A stretch of DNA of 61,690 bases from CAYJPV01 sp964396055 (GTDB lineage: Bacteria > Acidobacteriota > Vicinamibacteria > Vicinamibacterales > JAKQTR01): the NCBI GenBank assembly GCA_964396055.1, contig CAYNDV010000010.1, positions 1 to 61,690 on the forward strand. The letters run 5' to 3'. Positions 55,745 through 61,690 of this stretch are shown one piece after another; the stretch's first letter is position 1; every line of letters starts with the position of its first letter. The notes under the pieces are model-generated. The model worked only from the letters and a program-made list of their open reading frames with translations, did no database searches and was not told the origin of the DNA. A program made the position numbers and the translations under genes.

Positions 55745-56487
55745 GCGATCAGCCGATCATCGTCTTCACCGATGGCGCGTCCAAGGGCAATCCCGGCCCC
55801 GGCGGCTGGGGCGTGGTGATTGTCCGCCCGGACGGGCGCGTCACGGAGCTGGGCGGCGGGTCGGCGTTGACCACCAACAACAAGATGGAACTCACGGGCG
55901 CCATCGAAGCGCTCGCGCGGCTCGAGCACGAAGCCGGCCGCATCGAGATCCACACCGACTCGACGTACGTGATCCAGGGCATCCGTGAGTGGATCCACAA
56001 CTGGAAACGTCGCGGATGGAAGACCGCGACCGGCGGTGACGTGCTCAACCGCGATCTCTGGGAGGATCTGGACTTCCTGGCCTCGGCCCGCGGCCCGCGG
56101 GCCATCGTCTGGCATCACGTGCGCGGCCACGCTGGCATTCCCGGCAACGAACGGGTCGACACGATTGCCGACGCGTTCGCGACCGAGCGGGCGGTGGAAC
56201 TCTACGACGGGCCGCTGACGGCCTACTCGATCCCGGCGATCCTCGAGGTTCCGGACGCCGGAGCGCGGCCGAAGGCGGCCGGAGCGGGGGCGCGCGTGGG
56301 CACGTCGAAAGGCCCGGCCTACTCCTACGTCAGTCTGGTGGACGGCCGACCCATGCGCCACTCGTCCTGGGCCGCCTGCGAAGCCCGCGTCAGCGGGCGC
56401 GCCGGCGCACGGTACCGGAAGGCCGTGAGCGCAGCCGACGAAGCCGCCATCCTCCGGTCCTGGGGCATCGACCCGTCCACGGTCTGA
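55741..56487 (+). CDS. rnhA: Ribonuclease HI with C-terminal hybrid-binding-like domain
   Basis: The protein has 248 residues from ATG 55741. Residues 5-150 are RNase HI, which degrades the RNA strand of RNA-DNA hybrids; the catalytic residues are D11 (FTDGAS), E50 (KMELTGA), D73 (HTDSTY) and D140 (GNERVDTIAD). After a Gly/Ala/Pro linker, residues 193-241 (YSYVSLVDGRPMRHSSW, C213, RVSGRAGARYRKA) resemble the hybrid-binding (viroplasmin) domain. In eukaryotic and Bacillus halodurans enzymes that domain is N-terminal. The total length is about 100 residues above the single-domain enzyme. It may raise processivity; this is inference. Confidence 0.85.
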   Translation: MSDQPIIVFTDGASKGNPGPGGWGVVIVRPDGRVTELGGGSALTTNNKMELTGAIEALARLEHEAGRIEIHTDSTYVIQGIREWIHNWKRRGWKTATGGDVLNRDLWEDLDFLASARGPRAIVWHHVRGHAGIPGNERVDTIADAFATERAVELYDGPLTAYSIPAILEVPDAGARPKAAGAGARVGTSKGPAYSYVSLVDGRPMRHSSWAACEARVSGRAGARYRKAVSAADEAAILRSWGIDPSTV

Positions 56488-56501
56488 GGCCACCCCCTTC
56501 C

Positions 56502-56515
56502 CTCGGCGCGCCGAG
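56502..56515. promoter_or_regulatory. Perfect 14-bp palindrome between rnhA and a VWFA gene
   Basis: CTCGGCGCGCCGAG lies 14 nt after the rnhA stop and 32 nt before the VWFA start. It could be a short terminator stem or a protein-binding site. Confidence 0.35.
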
Positions 56516-56547
56516 TCTGCGATGATCGAGATCGGGAGCCACACCCC

Positions 56548-58587
56548 ATGAACTGCAGACGCCCCTGGCCAGTTGCGCTGGTCCTCGTGCTGGTCGGTGC
56601 GCTCGCGCCGGACCCGGCGGCGCTCCGCGCCGCGCCTCAGCAGGCCGCGCCGTCGCCGGTCTTCCGATCCGGCGTGGAGCTGATCACGGTCGACGTCACG
56701 GTGGTCGACTCGTCAGGGAACCCGATCCGGACACTGCGTCCGGACCAGTTCCGTGTCATGGTCGACGGCCGGCCGCGCCGGGTCGTGTCGGCCGACATGG
56801 TGGAGTACGCCCCGGGCACCGCCGGGGAGGAGACTCCGGCCACGCCGCTCGGACAGAAGGCGACCTTCAGCTCGAACGACTCGCTGGTGGCGGCGGCCGC
56901 ACCGGGGCGCCTCGTGTTCCTCGCCGTCGATCAGGGCAGTTTCAGGCCCATGGCCGGCCGCGCCGTCACGGACGCCGCCAACCGTTTCCTCGACCGCCTC
57001 CAGCCGCAGGACCGTGTCGGGCTCATCGTGTTCCCGACGCCCGGCCCCTCCCTGGCGCCGTCGACCGATCGCACCGCCGTGCGGCAGGCCCTCGACAGGA
57101 TTGTCGGTCTGGGTGAGGCGCTGCGGTCGACCACATCGGTCAGGCGGCTGAGCCTGGCCGAGAGCATCGACATCGACGAACTGGATGAGACCTCGCTCGC
57201 GATCGTGGCGGCCCGCGAGTGCCGCGGATTGACCGGTCCGGAACTGCAGGTCTGCACCGACGCGCTCAGATACGAGGCCCGCGACATCGCGATGCTGGCC
57301 CAGCGGCAGGCCGCGCAGAGCGTGAGCGGGCTGCAGGGCGCCATCGCCGCGATGGCGCGGATACCGGAGCGAAAGACGATCGTCCTGCTCAGTGCCGGCC
57401 TGCCGACCTCGGACCGGGCGGGCAAGCTGAATCTGCACGCCGAGATCGCGGCCATCGGCCGTCAGGCGGCGGCCGTCAACGCGAACATCTTCGTGCTGCA
57501 CACCGACAGTGCGTTCCTCGAAGCGTTCTCGGCGTCGGAGCGGTTCACCAGCTCCACGCTGGTCCGGGATCTGAGCATGCTCCGGGGCGGTCTCGAGACG
57601 ATGGCCGGGGCCAGCGGCGGGTCCCTGTTCACGATCGTCGCGGGCGCCGATGGCGCGTTCAACCGGGTGGTCAAGGAGACGGCCGCGTCCTACGTGCTGG
57701 CGCTGGAGCCGATGGAGGGCGATCGCAACGGCAGGCCTCACGCCATCCGCGTGACGGTGGACGCGCCGGGGGCCCAGGTGCGCAGTCGCCGTGAGTTCGT
57801 CATGGTGCCCACGCCGGCCGAGCCCGAGAGCCCCGAGGTCCGGCTTGCCGCGGCGTTGCAGGCGCAGCGGCTCGCCCGGGATCTGCCGGTCGGCGTCTCG
57901 ACCCACGTGCTGGGGCAGGGTGAGAACGGCGAGGTCCGGGTGCTGATGACGGCTTACGTGGGCCGGGGGCTCACGGTGCCCCTCGATGTCCAGGTGGCGT
58001 ACTCGTTGACCGACCCGTCGGGCCGGTCCATCGGGACGGCCACGGAGAAACAGCGCCTGCGCCTGGCGCGGGGGAGCCTCGACGGCGCCGCCTCCTTCGT
58101 GACGGCCGTGGGCGTCAGGCCGGGCGACTATCTCCTCAGACTGGCGTTCATCGACGAGTCGGGCCGCGTGGGCAGCGTGGAGCACTGGTTTTCGGCTGCG
58201 CTGGCGCCCGGCAACGAGGTGAAGCTCGGCGACCTGCTGCTGCTCGATCCGATGGCGACGCCGGAAGAGGATCTGGCCCCGGTCACCGACGGGCGCGTGC
58301 GCAGCCGCGCGATGGCGACCTACATCGAGATCTACCCGCGCCGGAAGGACGCGCCGGTTCCGGCGGTGACCTTCAGCATCTCGGACCGGCCCGATGGCCC
58401 GGCGCTGCTGAGCGAGGGCGCTGTGCTCAACCGGAAGGAACCGGGCAACAGCCTGATTGCCGAGGCCGTCCTCAACATCGCCCTCCTGCCGCCGGGCGAG
58501 TACTTCGCCAGAGTCGTCGTGGACGAGGGCCCCCGCCGCCTGGCCGGGCGGCACCGGCCGATTCGCATCGAGCGGGCGGAGCGCTGA
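56548..58587 (+). CDS. Secreted VWFA-related protein
   Basis: The protein has 679 residues from ATG 56548 with GGGAG upstream. A signal peptide covers residues 1-30. The acidobacterial VWFA-related domain (about 38-400) opens with ELITVDVTVVDSSGNPIRTL and DQFRVMVDGRPRRVVS, and continues with RLVFLAVDQGSFRPM, DRVGLIVFPTPGP and RKTIVLLSAGLPTSD. The remainder (about 420-679) is beta-rich, ending in the FARVVVDEGPRRLAGRHRPIRI segment. It is probably periplasmic or surface-exposed. The function is unknown. It is a second, differently built member of the family at 20099-22189. Confidence 0.8.
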   Translation: MNCRRPWPVALVLVLVGALAPDPAALRAAPQQAAPSPVFRSGVELITVDVTVVDSSGNPIRTLRPDQFRVMVDGRPRRVVSADMVEYAPGTAGEETPATPLGQKATFSSNDSLVAAAAPGRLVFLAVDQGSFRPMAGRAVTDAANRFLDRLQPQDRVGLIVFPTPGPSLAPSTDRTAVRQALDRIVGLGEALRSTTSVRRLSLAESIDIDELDETSLAIVAARECRGLTGPELQVCTDALRYEARDIAMLAQRQAAQSVSGLQGAIAAMARIPERKTIVLLSAGLPTSDRAGKLNLHAEIAAIGRQAAAVNANIFVLHTDSAFLEAFSASERFTSSTLVRDLSMLRGGLETMAGASGGSLFTIVAGADGAFNRVVKETAASYVLALEPMEGDRNGRPHAIRVTVDAPGAQVRSRREFVMVPTPAEPESPEVRLAAALQAQRLARDLPVGVSTHVLGQGENGEVRVLMTAYVGRGLTVPLDVQVAYSLTDPSGRSIGTATEKQRLRLARGSLDGAASFVTAVGVRPGDYLLRLAFIDESGRVGSVEHWFSAALAPGNEVKLGDLLLLDPMATPEEDLAPVTDGRVRSRAMATYIEIYPRRKDAPVPAVTFSISDRPDGPALLSEGAVLNRKEPGNSLIAEAVLNIALLPPGEYFARVVVDEGPRRLAGRHRPIRIERAER

Positions 58588-58604
58588 GGCCGCGCGCGCG
58601 GCCT
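58587..58604. terminator. 18-bp perfect palindrome between convergent VWFA and ferritin genes
   Basis: AGGCCGCGCGCGCGGCCT begins at the last base of the VWFA stop codon. Further CCCCGC/GCGGGG arms follow up to 58652. The cluster is likely to end both transcripts. Confidence 0.5.
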
Positions 58605-58661
58605 GGCGCCCCGCCACGCGCGCCGACGCGGGGCCGACGCGTGTGCCCCGCTGGTCGTCCG

Positions 58662-59147
58662 CTAGTCGTTGTGCACGAGGTAGGCCTCGACCATCAGCAG
58701 GCTGCGTTCGCCGGAGACCCGCACCACCTTCAGCAGGTTCTCCATGGTCGACACCTCTTCGACCTGCTCGGTCACGAACCAGCGCAGGAAATCCTGCGCC
58801 GCGTAGTCCTTCTGATCGACCGCCAGCGTCATCATCGTGTTGATGCGGGCCGTCACTTCGAGCTCCCAGTGCAGCGCCAGGGCCACCGCTTCTTCCACGG
58901 AGGCGAAGGCGGCCTTGGGCGCCGGCACGGCCGGAATCTCCACCGCGCCGCCGACCTCGTCGAGGTAGTGGACGAACTTGAGGGCGTGCTGGCGTTCCTC
59001 GTCCGCCTGCTTGAGGAACATCCCGGCGAGTTTCCTCAGCCCGAGGCCGTCGAAGTACGACGCGATGTTGAGGTACTGGTTCGACGCGAAGAGCTCGAGG
59101 CCGATCTCCTCGTTGAAGGCGGCGTTCAGGTCCTTGCTGATCAGCAT
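58662..59147 (-). CDS. ftnA: Ferritin
   Basis: This 161-residue protein starts at ATG 59147 with GAGGAG upstream. It is a non-haem bacterial ferritin storing iron as a 24-subunit shell. The four-helix bundle and ferroxidase ligands are present: E17 (EIGLELFASNQY), E50/E51 and H54 in the DEERQHALKF segment, and E and Q in the LRWFVTEQVEEV helix. The C-terminal AYLVHND ends close to the usual length. The 5-prime region has a short inverted repeat (CCGGGC/GCCCGG around 59173-59192) and no obvious iron box. Confidence 0.9.
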   Translation of the reverse strand: MLISKDLNAAFNEEIGLELFASNQYLNIASYFDGLGLRKLAGMFLKQADEERQHALKFVHYLDEVGGAVEIPAVPAPKAAFASVEEAVALALHWELEVTARINTMMTLAVDQKDYAAQDFLRWFVTEQVEEVSTMENLLKVVRVSGERSLLMVEAYLVHND

Positions 59148-59371
59148 GACAGTCTCCTCGGGTCCGTTGCCGGGCGCACCACAGCCCGGAGTGGCCCCTG
59201 CGCTCTACGATACCCCATTCGGCAGCAGGCACGGGGGAGTCCGGCGGGCTGGGGGCGCGCGGGGCGATTCACGCCTGTGCAGCTCAACCGGCCCGCCATG
59301 AACTGCACTTGCCGGGCGTGTGGCATTGACACCCGGGGTGCGGTCGATCAGACTCGAACCAGGAGACCCCC

Positions 59372-60067
59372 ATGCCCCCAACGATCCCGTTCGTGCCCGG
59401 TCTGCGTCTCGTCACGCCTCTGGCCGTTGCGGCCGTCACCCTCGTCTGCGTTGCCGGTGCCGGAGTCGTGCAGGCACAGACGGTGACCTGCGGCGTCGGT
59501 CAGGAAGTGCAGGCCGAGTTGGGCGGCGGCAAGGGCACGATCGCCGAGGTCGGCTCGGTTCCGCCTCATGTCGGCTGGTACCGGGTCGTGTACACCTGGA
59601 ACGCCCCGAACGGCGACTGGTACGATCCGAAGTCCTGGAAGCTCTACGCCGCCGGCTCGACCAGCCGCTGTCAGGCCCCCCAGCCGGCGGGCGCGCGGAA
59701 GCCCGTGGCGTCGGCGTCCGGCACGCCCGGGGCCTCACCGACGCCTGGTGCCAGCCGCTCAGCCGACCGGGCGCCGGCACCGCCCTCGCCGACCACCGCC
59801 AGCCGTACGCCCGCCGCCCTCAAGCCCGGCTCGTACTCGTGCTCCGCCGGGGCTGCCGGGAGTTTCCCGATCGTCATCAAGGCCGGCGGCACGTACGTCG
59901 ACCGCGCCGGCAAGTCGGGCCGCTTCAGCCTTGACGCGGCGAGCGCCATCGTCACGTTCAGTTCTGGCTCGCTCGCGGGGCAGCACTCGAAAGTGCTCGG
60001 CCCCGGCAAGTTCGGTCTGTCGTCGGTGGCGGCGAAGAACTTCTCGGTCGTCTGCAACCTGCGCTGA
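59372..60067 (+). CDS. Secreted hypothetical protein
   Basis: The protein has 231 residues from ATG 59372, preceded by AGGAGA. A signal peptide ends near VVQAQ. Residues 37-95 form a small cysteine-bounded module (TCGVGQEVQAEL to STSRC) with WYRVVYTWNAPNGDWYDP. A Pro/Ala/Ser-rich linker follows (about 97-150), then a second module (about 150-231) bounded by cysteines (YSCSAGAAGSFPIVIKAGG to FSVVCNLR). The layout suggests two small extracellular domains joined by a flexible linker. I do not recognise the family. Confidence 0.65.
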   Translation: MPPTIPFVPGLRLVTPLAVAAVTLVCVAGAGVVQAQTVTCGVGQEVQAELGGGKGTIAEVGSVPPHVGWYRVVYTWNAPNGDWYDPKSWKLYAAGSTSRCQAPQPAGARKPVASASGTPGASPTPGASRSADRAPAPPSPTTASRTPAALKPGSYSCSAGAAGSFPIVIKAGGTYVDRAGKSGRFSLDAASAIVTFSSGSLAGQHSKVLGPGKFGLSSVAAKNFSVVCNLR

Positions 60068-60409
60068 GGTCTGGCGGGTGCCTACGCTGTGGTTCGGCCG
60101 GCCACCTTCCGCGGGACCCACCATCGCCACGCTGGCCGTGATCGGCGCGATGGCCGGCTACGGGTTTGTCACCTCGCTCGGGGGACGTTCTCCCTTCGGC
60201 GAGGGGTTGCTTGGCGAGTGAAAGTGAATCGGGGAGAGGCGCAGGGGAGGCCGCTGTGAGTGGCACGAGCCTGACGACCGTGTGCCGGCGGTGACCTGGC
60301 CGAGCCCCTGTTATAATCGCCGCCGTCGTCGTGCCGACGCTGGCGCCCGCCCCAGCGCCGGCCATCCACACACGTTCCCGAGACCGGGCTCTTCTGCGAA
60401 GGAACCACC
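60068..60409. other. 342-bp spacer with a minus-10 box and no convincing gene
   Basis: It separates the secreted hypothetical protein from the final gene. A frame of 47 codons (GTG 60078 to TGA 60221) has one hydrophobic stretch but only a weak ribosome site. A perfect TATAAT lies at 60312-60317. Otherwise I see nothing in it. Confidence 0.5.
60312..60317 (+). promoter_or_regulatory. Minus-10 box of the last gene
   Basis: A perfect TATAAT stands 92 nt before the proposed GTG start. The minus-35 region is poorly matched. Confidence 0.4.
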
Positions 60410-61690
60410 GTGAAGACATTCCTGTCCTGTGCCATCGTCTTCGTCGTGTTGTCTGTGTGTGCCGTGCCGGGGACAGCCGAGTCCGGTCCGCAGGGCAACC
60501 GCGTGATTCAGTACAGCGCCGTGAGAACGGCCAGCAACCCTGGCTACTACTTCTCTGGCGCCTTGATCCAGATGCCGGTGAAGCTGCGCGCGGGCGATGT
60601 GAAGAAGGACACTTTCAGCGCCAGAGCCAGGGTGACCGAGCACGATGGCAAGGTGCAGGGCACGTTCGGGAACTTCGCCTGGGATCCGCAGAAGGAGAGC
60701 TACGCGCTCGGTGAGGGCTGGGCCCGATGGAACATCCTGGACGCGTATGTGGCTGACGAGAAGGGGAAGAGGGTTGATGCCGGTCAGTACGTGAAGATCG
60801 ACATCGAGTGGGCCACCAGAACGGTGGCCAGCGGTGCGAGCAGTGCGGAGCGGTTCGACGTGCCGGCCACCCGGGCGGCGTGGTACACGGCGTCCTCCGG
60901 CCCGGGAGCGTCCTTCATTGCCTTCGCGAAGGTGGAACTCGTGCTGACGCAGGAGAAGGCGATCCCCGGCATCGAGGGGGCGACCTACGTCCAGGGCGAG
61001 ACGCTGCACGATCCGATCTTCCGCCTGTTCACGATCGCGGATGCGCCTGGTGGCGGCACGTACGCCCTCTATGCGCCGCCGAACGCCAGCGCGAAGAACA
61101 AGCGGCCGATCCTGGTGTGGTTCCACGGCACCGGCGAACGGCACCACGGCGCCAACCCCGGCGGCAATCTGGTCGGCAACCGGGCGCTGTCGTTTGCGGA
61201 CGAGCCCTTCCAGACGGCGCTTGGCGGCAGTTACGTGCTGGCGCCGCAGTCGACCACGGCCGGATGGCGGCCTGACCGACTGGCCGACATGGAAGCGCTG
61301 ATCGCGGAGGTGGTGGCGAAGCACCACGTCGACCCGTCGCGGATCTACGTGGGAGGCCTGTCGATGGGGACGGGCATGACCACCCCGCTGATCACGTCGA
61401 CCACCGCGAACCAGATTGCGTTCGCCGCGGCGATCCTCTGTTCCGGCGGCAACATCGACGCGGCACGGGCGCAGGTCATCGCGGGCAAGGGCTTTCCCGT
61501 GTATCTGGTGGGCAACGCCTCGGATCGCGCCGCCACCAACCTCCCGGCCTCCCTGCAGAACCTGCAGGCGGCAGGTGTCGCGGCCAGGCTGAAGCTGTAT
61601 CCGGAGGGCCCTGTCTTCGACGGGACCAACTACTACGGCGCGCACGACTCGTGGAACTACATCTACAACAACCTGGTCGCGGATGACGCC
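60410..61690 (+). CDS. Secreted alpha/beta-hydrolase-type protein (partial, C-terminus outside window)
   Basis: The frame is open from GTG 60410 (AAGGA upstream) to the right edge, 427 codons. A signal peptide of about 22 residues ends near GTAES. Residues 23-190 form a beta-rich N-terminal domain (VIQYSAVRTASNPGYYF). The alpha/beta-hydrolase part begins at about 210: ILVWFHGTGERHHG (oxyanion-hole region), SYVLAPQSTTAGWRP, SRIYVGGLSMGTGMT with the nucleophile Ser in GLSMG, and HDSWNYIYNN near the end, where the catalytic His is expected. This resembles secreted esterases/phospholipase-carboxylesterase-like or PHB-depolymerase-like proteins. Substrate unknown. The last codon lies at the window end, so the terminus is missing. 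Confidence 0.78.
   Translation, partial: MKTFLSCAIVFVVLSVCAVPGTAESGPQGNRVIQYSAVRTASNPGYYFSGALIQMPVKLRAGDVKKDTFSARARVTEHDGKVQGTFGNFAWDPQKESYALGEGWARWNILDAYVADEKGKRVDAGQYVKIDIEWATRTVASGASSAERFDVPATRAAWYTASSGPGASFIAFAKVELVLTQEKAIPGIEGATYVQGETLHDPIFRLFTIADAPGGGTYALYAPPNASAKNKRPILVWFHGTGERHHGANPGGNLVGNRALSFADEPFQTALGGSYVLAPQSTTAGWRPDRLADMEALIAEVVAKHHVDPSRIYVGGLSMGTGMTTPLITSTTANQIAFAAAILCSGGNIDAARAQVIAGKGFPVYLVGNASDRAATNLPASLQNLQAAGVAARLKLYPEGPVFDGTNYYGAHDSWNYIYNNLVADDA

Noticed and set aside
60078..60221. 47-codon frame with a hydrophobic segment
   Set aside because: Weak start context, no family match visible, and it lies in an otherwise ordinary spacer.

Overview
The window is a gene-dense, very GC-rich bacterial scaffold with no rRNA, tRNA, transposase, CRISPR array or phage gene that I could find. 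The gene families point to Acidobacteriota, most likely the Vicinamibacteria. The evidence is two very large TonB-dependent receptors with an N-terminal carboxypeptidase-regulatory-like domain, two secreted VWFA-related proteins of the acidobacterial type, a subtilase ending in WGDSIV repeats, and many Tat- or Sec-exported single-copy enzymes. This taxonomic call is inference. A run of exactly 100 N at 17173-17272 shows the sequence is a scaffold; it falls inside an 18-bp coding repeat that probably broke the assembly. Both window ends cut genes: an NCS1-type permease on the left (minus strand) and an alpha/beta-hydrolase-type secreted protein on the right (plus strand).

Region 1 (1-14938) looks like an L-rhamnose / rhamnogalacturonan utilisation locus. 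It holds a GH106-like alpha-L-rhamnosidase with a downstream NCS1 permease, an IclR-type HTH fused to a periplasmic-binding-protein domain, L-rhamnose isomerase, a TonB-dependent receptor, a GH105 unsaturated rhamnogalacturonyl hydrolase, and a convergent three-gene operon with ATGA overlaps (MFS transporter, PfkB kinase, AGE-family epimerase). No rhamnulokinase or rhamnulose-phosphate aldolase is present, so the pathway must be completed elsewhere.

Region 2 (14939-26595) opens with a 714-bp divergent spacer containing a degenerate heptamer array and several perfect hairpins. It continues with the WGD-repeat subtilase translationally coupled to a membrane-bound hybrid histidine kinase, then a VWFA-related protein, a DUF1846 protein, an M81 (MlrC-like) exported protein and an RlmL-like rRNA methyltransferase.

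Region 3 (26627-42064) returns to plant polysaccharide. It has a rhodanese-like lipoprotein candidate divergent from a second TonB-dependent receptor that is followed by a KdgF-like cupin, then soluble transhydrogenase, an exported sugar-phosphate-isomerase-like protein, a zinc alcohol dehydrogenase, a LamG-Ig-GH127 beta-L-arabinofuranosidase, a sulfatase and an amidohydrolase. GH106, GH105, RhaI, KdgF and GH127 together suggest that pectin side chains and backbone are the target.

Region 4 (42101-61690) is mostly housekeeping and cell-envelope functions: lipid kinase, AAA/VWA pair, nitroreductase, YhbY, SpmA-SpmB-LD-carboxypeptidase, MazG-like pyrophosphohydrolase overlapping an RsmH-like methyltransferase, bicupin, ThyX, a double-headed class V aminotransferase, AroM, RNase HI with a C-terminal hybrid-binding-like domain, a second VWFA protein, ferritin and secreted proteins. 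Several plausible minus-10 boxes lie only 6-8 nt before a start codon (regulator at 4662, methyltransferase at 25384, MazG-like at 49365), suggesting leaderless transcripts.
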